64,000 nucleotides of DNA from Burkholderiales bacterium (GTDB lineage Bacteria; Pseudomonadota; Gammaproteobacteria; Burkholderiales; Burkholderiaceae_C). The notes under the pieces were generated by a model. The model was not told the DNA's origin and did no database searches. It saw only the letters and a program-made list of their open reading frames with translations. The DNA lies in NCBI GenBank assembly GCA_028868855.1, contig JAGWTR010000010.1, forward strand, positions 1 to 64,000. The letters are read 5' to 3'. Made by a program: the position numbers and the translations under genes. This document shows, piece after piece, positions 51,261 to 60,155 of the stretch. Numbering within the stretch: the stretch's first letter is position 1; every line of letters begins with the position of its first letter.

Positions 51261-51506
51261 ATGAGCACCAAACCCACCCCATCCGCTGTCGCCAAGATCA
51301 ATGTGAAGGCCATTGCATCTGACAGTGGGGTCGCCGTCGAAGCCTATGACACCTACGACACTGACGACGAAACCCTGGCGGCGGCGCACCGCTTTGCGGC
51401 AGGCATCCTGGATCGGCTGGCGGTGATCTGCGAATCCCAACCGGGGACCAAGACGTTGGACGCCGCCGCGTTGCGCAGCATGGCCAAGGCCTTGCTTCCA
51501 GGCTGA
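51261..51506 (+). CDS. Small acidic hypothetical protein divergent from giant operon
   Basis: An 81-residue soluble protein: MSTKPTPSAVAKINVKAIAS, an acidic linker (VEAYDTYDTDDETLAA), then a helical half (RFAAGILDRLAVICESQPG, LDAAALRSMAKALLPG). CCGGAG lies nine bases before the ATG. I do not recognise it. It shares the 190-bp control region with the giant genes, so it may belong to the same system, but it could also be an unrelated neighbour. Confidence 0.65.
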   Translation: MSTKPTPSAVAKINVKAIASDSGVAVEAYDTYDTDDETLAAAHRFAAGILDRLAVICESQPGTKTLDAAALRSMAKALLPG

Positions 51507-51514
51507 GGCCTTGA

Positions 51515-51865
51515 TCACAAGGCGTCGTATTTCTTGCTGCTGCCCTTGGCCTGTTCAACCGGGTACTTCTGCGCGTTGATGGCCATCTTGGCCTGCGCCG
51601 CCTTCATCAGATCGATGCCCAGTGCCGATGACAGCTGCACCAAGTACAGCAGCACATCGGCCATCTCGTGGGCCACGGCCTGTTTCTTCACGGGCGTGAG
51701 GTGGCGGCTCTGGTCTTCGGTCAGCCATTGGAAGTGTTCAAGCAACTCGCTGGCTTCCACCGCGAGCGCCGAGGCCAGATTTTTGGGTGAATGAAACTGC
51801 TTCCAGTCGCGCTCCAGCGCGAACCGTTCCAGGCCTTGAGCCAGTTCTTGGATGGGGTCACTCAC
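51515..51865 (-). CDS. MazG-like nucleotide pyrophosphohydrolase (dCTPase type)
   Basis: A 116-residue all-alpha NTP pyrophosphatase. Metal-binding acids form the pattern VEASELLEHFQW (E-X-X-E) and HEMADVLLYLVQL (E-X-X-D), with Lys/Asn contacts in SPKNLASALAVE. The size and motifs match the RS21-C6/DCTPP1 group, which removes dCTP or modified dNTPs in the cytosol. It is convergent with the small acidic gene (8 bp between stops). Confidence 0.92.
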   Translation of the reverse strand: MSDPIQELAQGLERFALERDWKQFHSPKNLASALAVEASELLEHFQWLTEDQSRHLTPVKKQAVAHEMADVLLYLVQLSSALGIDLMKAAQAKMAINAQKYPVEQAKGSSKKYDAL

Positions 51866-52047
51866 GCCTTACACTCCGATGCGGCCATCTCAGCCAGGAG
51901 CTCACTATACGAGCGGCGCCAGTCAGGACTTCGTGACGACCAAACGTCGGTGTTGCCTACGGTCACACGGCCGGCCTTCGCGCTCAAGACTGACGCGCAG
52001 CCGCCGATATCACTGCCATTGCCTCCGAAGTATTCGTTCACGTCACC

Positions 52048-53430
52048 ATGTCTATTCCTGGCCCGCCCGACAAGCCGAGCCGTCCCACCTGGCGCAGTCC
52101 CAGCGCCAAACACCAGCGTCGCATTGACCTGATGGTGCTGTTCGGCAGCGCCTTCCTGATCGCTGCGGGGGGGGGTTGGGCGGTGCTTTTCGCATGGCGG
52201 GGGCTGTGGGCCAGCGTCCCCATGGAAATCTGGCTGGTCATCACCGGCATTGCCAGCATCGTGCTCACCCGACGTCAGAAAACCCAGGAAGCAGGCTTGC
52301 TGCTGATGGCGACGTTGTTCATCACGCTCTGCGGCATTTGCCTGGTGCTGGATGTTCCGTCAGCCAACACCCATCGCTCGACGCACAACCTGCTGCCTGC
52401 CTTGGGCGCCTGCGCTTTCTTGCTGTTGCGCGGCAGGCACCCAGTGCTGCGCCATGGAACAAGCGTCGCGTTCTTGATCGCTTACGTTGTGTTCGATGCG
52501 ACGACGTTCGGCCTGAGCACCGCCTATGTCTGGCCCGCCGACATCCGCTCGCTCAATGCCTGGGGCAACGATCTGTTCAGCATCGCGACGCTCTATATGG
52601 CCCTGATGGTGATCCAGGCCGACGTGACCGCGCGCAATGCGCTGGAAGCCGATTTGCGCAACGCCCTGATCGAAAACCAGTTCGTGCTGCACTATCAGCC
52701 CCAGGTGAATGGCAAGGGCCAAGTGATCGGGGCCGAAGCTCTGGTGCGCTGGAAGCACCCTCGCCACGGCATGGTGCCGCCCGGCGATTTCATACCGCTG
52801 GCCGAGCAAACCGGGCTGATTCTGCCGCTGGGCGAATGGGTCCTCAAGGAAGCCTGCACCCAGCTCGCCATCTGGGCCCGACACCCGGACACGGCCGCGC
52901 TCAAGCTGGCCGTGAACGTGAGTGCCCGGCAGTTCCGGCAGCCTGACTTTGTGGCCCTGGTGCTCAACATTGTTGAGCGATGCGGCGTCGACCCCCACCT
53001 CCTCAAACTCGAACTCACCGAGAGCATGCTGGTCAATGACGTCGACGACATCATTGCCAAAATGAAGGGGCTCAAAGAACGAGGCGTGAGCTTTTCCCTG
53101 GACGATTTCGGCACCGGCTTTTCGTCGCTGTCCTACCTCAAGCGCCTGCCGCTGGATCAACTCAAGATCGACCAGACTTTTGTGCGCGACCTCTTGACCA
53201 ACCCCCACGATGCCGCCATTGCCAGCACCGTGGTCAGCCTGGGTCAGAACCTTGGCCTGGAGGTGATCGCCGAGGGCGTTGAAACCGAAGGCCAGCGCGC
53301 CTTCCTGCTGTCCATCGGTTGCCTTTTGTTTCAGGGCTATTTTTTCAGCAAACCCGTCCCGGTGGCTGAATTCGACGCCTACGTGAAGCGCTCGCACCAC
53401 GCACCACTGGAGCCTGCTGCCGGGGGATAG
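52048..53430 (+). CDS. Membrane EAL-domain cyclic-di-GMP phosphodiesterase
   Basis: A 460-residue inner-membrane protein. About five to six helices span residues 28-190, followed by a linker (VIQADVTARNALEADLRNAL) and an EAL domain (about 205-445). The catalytic set is complete: E230-A-L in GAEALVRWKHP, NVSARQF, ELTESML, DDFGTGFSSLSYL, LKIDQTFVRDL, EGVETEGQ and QGYFFSKP. It should hydrolyse cyclic-di-GMP to pGpG. No GGDEF domain is attached. It stands alone between the pyrophosphohydrolase and the CocE-type hydrolase gene. Confidence 0.92.
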   Translation: MSIPGPPDKPSRPTWRSPSAKHQRRIDLMVLFGSAFLIAAGGGWAVLFAWRGLWASVPMEIWLVITGIASIVLTRRQKTQEAGLLLMATLFITLCGICLVLDVPSANTHRSTHNLLPALGACAFLLLRGRHPVLRHGTSVAFLIAYVVFDATTFGLSTAYVWPADIRSLNAWGNDLFSIATLYMALMVIQADVTARNALEADLRNALIENQFVLHYQPQVNGKGQVIGAEALVRWKHPRHGMVPPGDFIPLAEQTGLILPLGEWVLKEACTQLAIWARHPDTAALKLAVNVSARQFRQPDFVALVLNIVERCGVDPHLLKLELTESMLVNDVDDIIAKMKGLKERGVSFSLDDFGTGFSSLSYLKRLPLDQLKIDQTFVRDLLTNPHDAAIASTVVSLGQNLGLEVIAEGVETEGQRAFLLSIGCLLFQGYFFSKPVPVAEFDAYVKRSHHAPLEPAAGG

Positions 53431-53458
53431 TCCCCATTGTTGCCAAGGCAGCCATTCG

Positions 53459-53508
53459 TGAAGAATGTCACATCAGCGGCGCAGGGCGTCGTGTCCCGTC
53501 ATTCTTCA
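53459..53508. promoter_or_regulatory. Nine-base inverted repeat in the leader of the CocE-type hydrolase gene
   Basis: TGAAGAATG (53459-53467) and CATTCTTCA (53500-53508) are perfect inverted copies 32 bases apart, ending 11 bases before the ATG at 53520. In RNA they could form a long-loop hairpin near the ribosome site; as DNA they could bind two regulator dimers. Confidence 0.45.
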
Positions 53509-53519
53509 TAAGGGTTTCC

Positions 53520-55571
53520 ATGCAGCCGTCAGCCAACAAAGCACGCCCCTTCGTCCTCAGCGCCTTGGCGATCTGCCTCCTGGCAGGATTCACGAGCAGC
53601 GCGAGCGCACAAACCACCACCCTGGGCACGCGAGGCAGCACCAGCCAGGACAATCCCGCGATCACGGCCAATGCCAACAAGACCTGGCAAACGTATTCGC
53701 GTGGCGAGGACTACGCCGGTGCGATCACCTTGCCGCTGCAGTACATCACCACCAGCACCGGTCAGAAGCTGTCCGTGCGGGTATCCGTTCCCGCCGATGC
53801 CAATGGCAAAGCAGTGCCCGGCACCTTCCCGGTCATCCTGACGCAGACCGCCTATCGCAATGACGTGGGCCAGATTCTGGGCACCATTGCCACCTCCGAC
53901 ACCACCTTGCTGGTCGGTGGCAAAGACGACTTCATGATCCGACGCGGCTACATCACCGTGGCCGTCGATGCCCTGGGCACCGGCATGTCCAGCGGCGAGA
54001 CGCAATTGCTGGGCGCCGCCGAGCAACAGGCCTATGGAGAAGCCGTCACCTGGGTGACCAGGCAACCTTGGTTCAACGGCAACCTGGGCTTGGCGGGCAC
54101 GTCCTATCTCGGCATCAGCACCATGTTCACCGCCGAACAGCGCAACCCTGCGGTGAAGGCGGCATTTGCGGTGGTCCCCATGGGCGATGCCTATCGTGGC
54201 GTGGTCGGAACGGGTGGACTGCTGAACGCAAAATTCCTCAGCATCTGGCTGCCCTTGACACAGTCCCTGAGCGTGGGGGCCTTGAACGTCCTTGCGGAGA
54301 TCGCCAACCCAAAATTGGCCGCAGTGATCGCCGCTGCTGACAAGCAGCACGTGGCGGCCATCGACAGCTGGTACCTGCCCACGGTGAACGGTGGCATGGC
54401 CGGCGCGAAGGGCATTGCCTCCGACGATGGCGATTTCTGGGCGGTCCGCTCGCCCCTGGAGCGCGCGGCCCAAATTCAGGTGCCCACCTTCATTGTGGGT
54501 GGTACCAATGACATCTTTCAGCGCGATGAACCGCTGCTGTATGAACAGCTGAAAAACAAGGTCAACACCAAACTGGTGGTGGTGCCTGGCGCCCACGTTC
54601 AATCGGTGATGGCCGCCATCAGTGGGGCCAACGACGCAGCATCAACAGGCGCTCCCAAGAGCAAGTCGTTGCTGTTGCAGTGGTTTGACCAGTATCTCAA
54701 GGGCTGGGCCACCGGCGCAGCCTCGCTGCCCAACGTCACCCAGTTCGTGCAGGGCTACGGCACCGGCAGCACCAAACGGTACGCCAGCACGACGGACTGG
54801 CCACATCCCCAGGCCACTGCCCAGCGCATGTACCTGCGCGGCGACATGAGCCTGAGCGCGCAGGCCCCAAGCGCTGGTGAGGCAACGCACACCATTGCTG
54901 AACCCAAGGCCGCTGTGGTGAGCATTGCCCGCAATAACAGCACCGTCAAAGCCAGCGTGACCATCAACGACGCCAGCGACTGCTCCAGCAGCTACGTGCA
55001 ATGGTCCTTGGGCATTGCGGGCCTGGTGTCCAAGGCCTGCTACACCAACAGCGCGACGGTCGAAACCAGCCAGAAGGCGCTGGTCTATCAAACCCCGACG
55101 CTGACCTCCGACCTCTACATCAACGGCCCCATCCAGGCCGATGTCTGGATGTCATCGACCAATACCGATGCCGCCATCGCCGTGCGTGTGGATGACGTTG
55201 ACGCATCAGGCGTGGCCACGCCCATCAGCACCGGTCTGATGTCAGCCCGTTACCGCGCTGTCGACACCAGCCGCTCGCGCTACATCAATGGCGTCATGAT
55301 CCAGCCCTGGCATTCGTTCACCGAGGCTTCTGCCCAGCCGCTCGTTGCGGGGCAGCCTGTCCTCGTTCCGGTGGAGGTGTTCCCCAACGCCGCGCTGGTG
55401 CGTGCCGGTCACAAGCTGCGCATTGCCATCAGCGCCAGCAATCAGGCGCAAGGCGTGTGGCCGCTGCCTCAGCAGGCCAATGTCAACGGCAATGTCAGCA
55501 CCATCTACAACGACGCGGATCACCCCTCCAGCATCGTGTTGCCCGTGGTGCCAGCCAGTGTCTTGAACTAA
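53520..55571 (+). CDS. Secreted CocE/NonD-type (S15 family) hydrolase
   Basis: A 683-residue exported alpha/beta hydrolase. The signal peptide is about 1-31 (GFTSSASAQ). The N-terminal catalytic domain has VILTQTAYRND, VDALGTGMSSGE and the nucleophile S195 in LAGTSYLGIS; the acid is in FIVGGTNDIFQRDE and the His likely in VVPGAHVQSV. The C-terminal jelly-roll domain of X-Pro dipeptidyl-peptidases follows (TSDLYINGPIQADVWMSST, AGHKLRIAISASN). Members cleave esters or amides such as cocaine or beta-lactams; the substrate here is unknown. It is followed by a terminator, then a cholesterol-oxidase-like gene. Confidence 0.88.
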   Translation: MQPSANKARPFVLSALAICLLAGFTSSASAQTTTLGTRGSTSQDNPAITANANKTWQTYSRGEDYAGAITLPLQYITTSTGQKLSVRVSVPADANGKAVPGTFPVILTQTAYRNDVGQILGTIATSDTTLLVGGKDDFMIRRGYITVAVDALGTGMSSGETQLLGAAEQQAYGEAVTWVTRQPWFNGNLGLAGTSYLGISTMFTAEQRNPAVKAAFAVVPMGDAYRGVVGTGGLLNAKFLSIWLPLTQSLSVGALNVLAEIANPKLAAVIAAADKQHVAAIDSWYLPTVNGGMAGAKGIASDDGDFWAVRSPLERAAQIQVPTFIVGGTNDIFQRDEPLLYEQLKNKVNTKLVVVPGAHVQSVMAAISGANDAASTGAPKSKSLLLQWFDQYLKGWATGAASLPNVTQFVQGYGTGSTKRYASTTDWPHPQATAQRMYLRGDMSLSAQAPSAGEATHTIAEPKAAVVSIARNNSTVKASVTINDASDCSSSYVQWSLGIAGLVSKACYTNSATVETSQKALVYQTPTLTSDLYINGPIQADVWMSSTNTDAAIAVRVDDVDASGVATPISTGLMSARYRAVDTSRSRYINGVMIQPWHSFTEASAQPLVAGQPVLVPVEVFPNAALVRAGHKLRIAISASNQAQGVWPLPQQANVNGNVSTIYNDADHPSSIVLPVVPASVLN

Positions 55572-55597
55572 GAAGTCAGGCACACCCGCAGTCAGCC

Positions 55598-55629
55598 CGC
55601 GCCCTGGACACCAGGGCGCGGTTTTTTTT
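55598..55629 (+). terminator. Rho-independent terminator after the CocE-type gene
   Basis: CGCGCCCTGG-ACA-CCAGGGCGCG followed by G and eight T residues: a perfect ten-base stem, 26 bp past the stop codon. It separates the hydrolase from the flavoprotein gene 48 bp further on. Confidence 0.92.
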
Positions 55630-55677
55630 GGCCCAGCCCTATATCGTCCCGTCGCTTAAGGGAACGAGAGATAAACC

Positions 55678-57348
55678 ATGACCAACGACAAGACACTGAG
55701 CCGACGCCAATGGGGCCAAAGCGTCCTAGCTGTGGGCGCCCAGCTGGGCCTGAGCAGCGTTGGCCTGCCCCTGCGCGCATTGAGCATGGGTGCCCCCACC
55801 GCTGCCACCCTGGCCATGCTGATGACCGAGGACGCCTATGCCGCGCAAAGCGACGAGTACGTTCCTAACCTCGTGGTCGGCACCGGCTATGGCGGCTCCG
55901 TGACTGCATTGCGCCTGGCGCAAAAAGGCCAGCAAGTCACCATGCTAGAGATGGGCCGGCTTTGGAACACGCCCGGCAAGGACGGCAAGATCTTTTGCAA
56001 GCCCTTTTCCCCTGATGACCGGGCCATGTGGTTCAAGGACCGCATCACGGCGGTGTTCTCGACCATCGGTGGCGTCATCCCGATCAGTAGCCTGCTGAAG
56101 GTGCCCGTGGCTGCTGGCATCCTTGACGTCGTGTCCTCGCCCAACATGAACGTCTACCTGGGCCGTGGCGTGGGCGGTGGCTCCCTCGTCAACCTGGCCA
56201 TGTTGATCACGCCCTACCGCGAAACCCTGCAACGCATCTTGCCCACCAGCATCTCGGTCGACGAGATGTACAAAACCTACTATCCCCGCGCCTTGGCCGG
56301 GCTCAAGGGCAACCAGATCCGCCCGGCCTACTACCAGGCCAGCGCGTATCACAAGTACGCCCGCGTGGCCTGCGCCCAAGCCGCCAAGGCCGGCATCCCG
56401 TGGCGCACGCTCGATTCGGGCTACGACATGGCCTACATGGAAAAGGAAGAAGCGGGCACCGTACCCAAGTCCGCCTTGGGCAACGAAGGCGGTTTTGGCA
56501 ACAACTACGGCAAGAACAGCCTGGACAAAACCTACATCGCCGATGCACTGGGCACCGGTTTGGTCAACATCCGGCCCTTGACCGAGGTGACGTCGATCAC
56601 TCGCGCGGCCGATGGGCGCTACGTGGTGGCCACCAAGCAGATCGACGTGACGGGCACGGTGCTGGCCACCCGCACGATCAGCTGTGACCGCTTGTTCCTG
56701 GGCGGCGGCAGCATTGGCACCACGCAATTGCTGGTCAAGGCCCGGGCCACCGGCACCTTGCCCAACCTCAATGAACACGTCGGCACGCGCTGGAGCTCCA
56801 ATGGCGAGATCTTCATGGTCCGCAATGTGCACACCTCGACCGGCGCCAAGACCTCGGTGCTGCCCGTGACGGGCATTGATGCGCGCGACCACCGCAACCA
56901 GCAGGTGTACTCGATGAACATCGCCATACCGCTGGGTATCGACACCTTCTCCACCGCGCACATCACCATGACGCAAACGCCCGAGCTGGGGCATTTCACT
57001 TACGACGCGCAGTCGGACAAGTCAGTGCTGCAATGGGGCGTCACGGCCAAGGACGAGCCCACCACCAGCGCCCACACCGTGTATGACCGCATCAACACGG
57101 TCAATGGTGCAAACTACATCAAGGGCTGGTTCGCAGGCAAGACGGTCGGTGACGATTCGACCTACCACCCACTGGGCGGCTGCCCCATTGGCCTTGCCAC
57201 GAGCGACATTGGCGAGGTCAAAGGCTACCCCGGGATGTACGTGACGGACTCGTCACTGTTCCCCGATTCGCTGATCGCCAACCCGGCTTTGTCGACGGCG
57301 GCCATGGCCGAGCGCAACATCGAACGAATCATCGCTCAGATGATCTGA
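55678..57348 (+). CDS. Tat-exported GMC oxidoreductase, cholesterol-oxidase-like
   Basis: A 556-residue flavoprotein. The N-terminus TLSRRQWGQSVLAVGAQ is a twin-arginine signal. FAD-binding GXGXXG is in VVGTGYGGSVTALRLAQKG; NVYLGRGVGGGSLVNLAM matches the second flavin contact of cholesterol oxidases; the C-terminal GMC signature is in YHPLGGCPIGLAT and VTDSSLFPDSLIANPALS. The active-site Glu/His/Asn set is plausible but not proven here. Members oxidise 3-beta-hydroxysteroids or other alcohols with O2. AGAGATAAACC precedes the ATG. A paired role with the upstream hydrolase, for instance ester cleavage then alcohol oxidation, is inference. Confidence 0.88.
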   Translation: MTNDKTLSRRQWGQSVLAVGAQLGLSSVGLPLRALSMGAPTAATLAMLMTEDAYAAQSDEYVPNLVVGTGYGGSVTALRLAQKGQQVTMLEMGRLWNTPGKDGKIFCKPFSPDDRAMWFKDRITAVFSTIGGVIPISSLLKVPVAAGILDVVSSPNMNVYLGRGVGGGSLVNLAMLITPYRETLQRILPTSISVDEMYKTYYPRALAGLKGNQIRPAYYQASAYHKYARVACAQAAKAGIPWRTLDSGYDMAYMEKEEAGTVPKSALGNEGGFGNNYGKNSLDKTYIADALGTGLVNIRPLTEVTSITRAADGRYVVATKQIDVTGTVLATRTISCDRLFLGGGSIGTTQLLVKARATGTLPNLNEHVGTRWSSNGEIFMVRNVHTSTGAKTSVLPVTGIDARDHRNQQVYSMNIAIPLGIDTFSTAHITMTQTPELGHFTYDAQSDKSVLQWGVTAKDEPTTSAHTVYDRINTVNGANYIKGWFAGKTVGDDSTYHPLGGCPIGLATSDIGEVKGYPGMYVTDSSLFPDSLIANPALSTAAMAERNIERIIAQMI

Positions 57349-57948
57349 AGGCACACGGGCAGGTCATGCGCGCTGGTGTGACGGAATAGAGTCCGTAATC
57401 GAAATCGAACCTAACTTTTGCGTGGATGCGGATGGGCACGCTCCGGCGCTCTTGCGAGGGCTGTTGGGTTTGCGCGCGTGGATGGAGTCACTTGCCTCGC
57501 GAGCAAATCGGTAAGTTCGATCCAGTGCGGATCCGGTCACTCATGACCAGTGAGTTCACCGCTTGGCAGTCACTCAGTCCAGCGTCGTGACCGGCTGGAA
57601 CCGACCCAATGCGGACTTTTTCCGAACACTGCACTGGCGTGGTCGTGGGCGTGGATATTGCGGAATGGGTCTTTCAGGTGTGTGAGGCCTACACGAACTA
57701 GCGGCGCCGGGGCAGCCACAGACTGAGTCGCTTGCAGTTTGAGCGCTGGTTCGACAACCGCGACATCGCCCTGGTGGTCGCATATGGGATGGCGCATCAC
57801 TGGGCGCGCTGGCTCAGGCAGCGCGGTATTGATGTTGAATTGCTGCCGCTGCACTACGTGAGGGCCTAGCTCGTAAAGCCCACGACATCGTGCGTGGTGG
57901 CACTCATGGTGCAAGAGATCGCTTGGCTTTCTTGCGTGTTTCTATGCG
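57349..57948. other. 600-bp stretch with no intact gene (contains IS110 remnant)
   Basis: No intact gene is seen. The first 260 bp hold nothing I can identify. The rest contains the IS110 transposase fragment described separately. No terminator hairpin with a T-run follows the flavoprotein gene within this stretch. Confidence 0.6.
57609..57869 (+). pseudogene. IS110-family transposase N-terminal remnant
   Basis: The frame reads CTGVVVGVDIAEWVFQVCEA, stops at a TAG (57699), and resumes in the same frame with RLSRLQFERWFDN, then ALVVAYGMAHHWARWLRQRG and LLPLHYVRA to a stop at 57867. This is the start of an IS110 DEDD transposase (G-X-D-X-A-K, then the GMEACGGSQHWAR-like and MPAKFVRA-like segments), but with the glycine/Ala-rich active-site part degraded (AYGMA for the usual MEACG) and the remaining 250 residues absent. 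It is an inactive fossil. Confidence 0.75.
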
Positions 57949-59157
57949 TCAGGTACCAAGCAACTCACCTATGGATGTGAGGTTGTCTACGCGATCACAG
58001 ACTGCCTTGATTGTTGTGAGCAAGGGCACGCCAAGGAACAGGCCCCAAGGGCCCCAAAGCCACCCGAAGGCCAGCACCCCGACAAATGCGGTGACTGCGT
58101 TGATGCGACTCGTCCTGCTTGTCAACCAAGGCGTGAGCAGATTGCCCGACAAAATGTGAGTTAGCAGGGCGACACCTGCGATCAAACTGGCCATGTTCAC
58201 CGATCCAAACTGAACAAAGGCCACGAGGGCCGCCCCGACCGCAAGAACGATGGTGCCCATGTAGGGTATGAAGTTCAGTATGAAAGCTCCGACGCCCCAG
58301 ACGGCCGCATGTTGAAGCCCCATGGACATGAACGCCAGCCAAATCGCTACCCCCACGACGGTACTGGTGAAGACCTGAACAAGAAGGTATCGATGGATTT
58401 GCTCTGTGATTTCGTCGAGCACCTGAACGGTGATCCGCTTTTGAGCAAATGTCGGGCCAGCGATCGTCACCATTTTTCGGCGAAAGCTGCTGCCTGAAGC
58501 CATCAGGAAGTAAGCGATGAAGACGATCATCAGACCCCGTCCAATGGATTCGGCGATACCCAGGGTTCCTGACAACAAGTAGTCCTTGATGTTGAATTGC
58601 GCTCGCTCAATGCTCACGCGTGTGACGCCGCGCGGCGCAGTGGTGCGAGCCGGGCCACCTTCTTGCGCGGCCTGTTCTAGCTGCGCGGCAGCCCGCTGAA
58701 CTTTGTCTATGGCGGACTCCGTGTGCCCTCGTTGAGCACGCACCGTGTCGTGAACCTTCTCCATCGCGCCCGGCATCGACTCGATAAGTACGGTGGCATC
58801 GTCGCTCAGCGAGTACGCCGTCCAGCATCCTGCGCCAACAATGGCGCCGATCAGCAGTGCAGCGCCCAGTGCGCGGGGGATTCGACGTCGCTCCATCCAG
58901 TCAACAAGCGGACTGAGTGCATAGCTGACCATCAAGCCCAGCAGCAAGGGAATGAAGACCGCACGCGCCACATGCAAGGCGGTCAGTGAGGCCAGCACGG
59001 CAAGGACGAGCAATGAAACGTTGGCCCCATTGACGGGCACATGCAAGCGGACGAAGTCTGACTCTCGTCGATAGTGAGGTTGCGCAGACCCCTCATGTAT
59101 GGATGGCACATCGGTCAAATGGGGGGCGCCTGGGTCGTTCGAAATTGGATCGGTCAT
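57949..59157 (-). CDS. AI-2E family permease
   Basis: A 402-residue inner-membrane protein with about seven to eight helices and the family's large hydrophilic loop after the second pair (about 130-195). Landmarks are VFIPLLLGLMVSYALSPLVD, IVFIAYFLMASGSSFRRKMV, FILNFIPYMGTIVLAVGAAL and GWLWGPWGLFLGVPLLTTIK. The family includes TqsA and sodium/proton antiporters; the substrate here is unknown. A TCCTACA motif lies 51 bp upstream of the start at 59157, shared with the divergent small gene. Confidence 0.9.
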   Translation of the reverse strand: MTDPISNDPGAPHLTDVPSIHEGSAQPHYRRESDFVRLHVPVNGANVSLLVLAVLASLTALHVARAVFIPLLLGLMVSYALSPLVDWMERRRIPRALGAALLIGAIVGAGCWTAYSLSDDATVLIESMPGAMEKVHDTVRAQRGHTESAIDKVQRAAAQLEQAAQEGGPARTTAPRGVTRVSIERAQFNIKDYLLSGTLGIAESIGRGLMIVFIAYFLMASGSSFRRKMVTIAGPTFAQKRITVQVLDEITEQIHRYLLVQVFTSTVVGVAIWLAFMSMGLQHAAVWGVGAFILNFIPYMGTIVLAVGAALVAFVQFGSVNMASLIAGVALLTHILSGNLLTPWLTSRTSRINAVTAFVGVLAFGWLWGPWGLFLGVPLLTTIKAVCDRVDNLTSIGELLGT

Positions 59158-59207
59158 CAGTCATGGTAGTTCAGCAGGGGTGCGGGTACTGCGACGTCGC
59201 GGCCTTG

Positions 59208-59214
59208 TCCTACA
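59208..59214 (+). promoter_or_regulatory. TCCTACA motif upstream of AI-2E and small membrane genes
   Basis: TTGTCCTACACG occurs here, with CCCGACA 17 bp further on at 59230-59236. The same core appears at 60167 and 62435 and, inverted, at 62478. It lies 51 bp from the start at 59157 and 124 bp from the start at 59338. Confidence 0.5.
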
Positions 59215-59337
59215 CGCATCTCGGCCTTGCCCGACATCGCAACAACACCCTTGCACGCACAATGAAATTCAGGCTCCACGTGTGGACCGGTCACCTCTGG
59301 GCACTCACCCGAGATTGGCACCAACTTCAACCAAGGA

Positions 59338-59565
59338 ATGATCATGAATGCAATCAAGTTGTTCGGCATCTTGCTACTGGCCGCAGGACTCGCGGCGCTG
59401 GTATACGGCAGTTTTACCTACACCAAGCCAACGCAGGCCGCAAAGATCGGCCCCATAGAGTTGGTGGTCAACGAGCAGCACAACGTGACGATACCAATGT
59501 GGGCTGGTATCGGCGCAATCGTGGCTGGTGGCGTGCTTTTGCTTGTTGCCGGCAAAAAGGCTTAA
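59338..59565 (+). CDS. Small two-span membrane protein, probably stress-related
   Basis: A 75-residue protein with two transmembrane helices (KLFGILLLAAGLAALVYG and MWAGIGAIVAGGVLLLVAG) joined by a polar loop, TYTKPTQAAKIGPIELVVNE. The loop pattern KPTQAAKIGPIE is shared with small proteins I know only as DUF-type membrane proteins from Polaromonas-like bacteria. AAGGAATG lies before the start; the second Met (59344) could also be used. Double hairpins follow the stop. The function is unknown. Confidence 0.72.
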   Translation: MIMNAIKLFGILLLAAGLAALVYGSFTYTKPTQAAKIGPIELVVNEQHNVTIPMWAGIGAIVAGGVLLLVAGKKA

Positions 59566-59577
59566 CCGCCTGCTGAT

Positions 59578-59636
59578 GCGCTTTGCGGGACAGGCAAAGC
59601 GCCGCAACGAAAAAGCGCCCGAGAGGCGCTTTTTTT
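59578..59636. terminator. Double hairpin terminator between convergent small genes
   Basis: Hairpin 1 is GCGCTTTGC-GGGACAG-GCAAAGCGC (59578-59602). Hairpin 2 is AAAAAGCGCC-CGAGA-GGCGCTTTTT with two further T residues (59610-59636), with A and T tracts on both sides. Both are perfect. They end the small membrane gene and, on the other strand, the glycine-zipper lipoprotein gene. Confidence 0.88.
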
Positions 59637-59660
59637 GATGCTGGAGTGGGACGGACGCGA

Positions 59661-59879
59661 TTACCTGTGGCCCGTGCCAACCTGATTGCCGATCACACCA
59701 CCCACTGCAGCACCACCGACGGTGCCAACACCACTGCCACCTGTCAGGATGGCGCCAGCGGCCCCACCCAGGATGGCACCTGTCGCCGTGTTCCTATCCC
59801 GGTTGGACATGTCGGCACAAGCGGTCAAAGTGATGGCCAACACGGCCGCCATGGAAGTCTTGATTAAATTCGAATTCAT
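59661..59879 (-). CDS. Glycine-zipper lipoprotein (OsmB-like)
   Basis: A 72-residue lipoprotein. The signal peptide ends in lipobox LTAC (AITLTACADM). The mature part is a glycine zipper, ATGAILGGAAGAILTGG and GGAAVGGVIGNQVG, with G-X3-G spacing that packs in membranes. It resembles E. coli OsmB, induced by osmotic and stationary stress. It is 36 bp behind the DUF3309 gene on the same strand and likely in its operon. Confidence 0.85.
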   Translation of the reverse strand: MNSNLIKTSMAAVLAITLTACADMSNRDRNTATGAILGGAAGAILTGGSGVGTVGGAAVGGVIGNQVGTGHR

Positions 59880-59915
59880 GATTTTCCGATCAAATAAATA
59901 GGGAGTCGCCAGCGA

Positions 59916-60074
59916 TCACAGTCGGCCCAGGAGTAGAAGCACGACGATCACAGTCACGACCAGGCCCAATCCACCGCTTGGGAGATAGCCCCAATTGCGG
60001 CTGTGTGGCCAGGTAGGGATGGCGCCAACCAACATCAAGATCAGCACAATTAGCAGTATGGTTCCCAAGTTCAT
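59916..60074 (-). CDS. DUF3309 family small membrane protein
   Basis: A 52-residue gene: MNLGTILLIVLILMLVGAIP, then TWPHSRNWGYLPSGG and a second hydrophobic helix ending LLLLGRL. The TWPHSRNWGY-P-S-G loop between two helices is the hallmark of DUF3309, a family common in environmental proteobacteria and of unknown function. AAAAGCTC precedes the ATG at 60074. A TGTCGG-TCCTACA element lies 82-99 bp upstream. Confidence 0.85.
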   Translation of the reverse strand: MNLGTILLIVLILMLVGAIPTWPHSRNWGYLPSGGLGLVVTVIVVLLLLGRL

Positions 60075-60155
60075 GAGCTTTTCCCGGTATCAGTGTGTAG
60101 AACTCATGATCAGCTGGATCCGGCGTTGACACCATCGGTGCGCACCGGCTTCGCT

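Noticed and set aside
57570..57914. A 114-residue minus-strand frame
   Set aside because: It is opposite the IS110 remnant, and the plus-strand reading has clear IS110 similarity.
59890..60135. An 81-residue minus-strand frame overlapping the DUF3309 gene
   Set aside because: A different frame in the same place gives the 52-residue DUF3309 protein with its hallmark loop.
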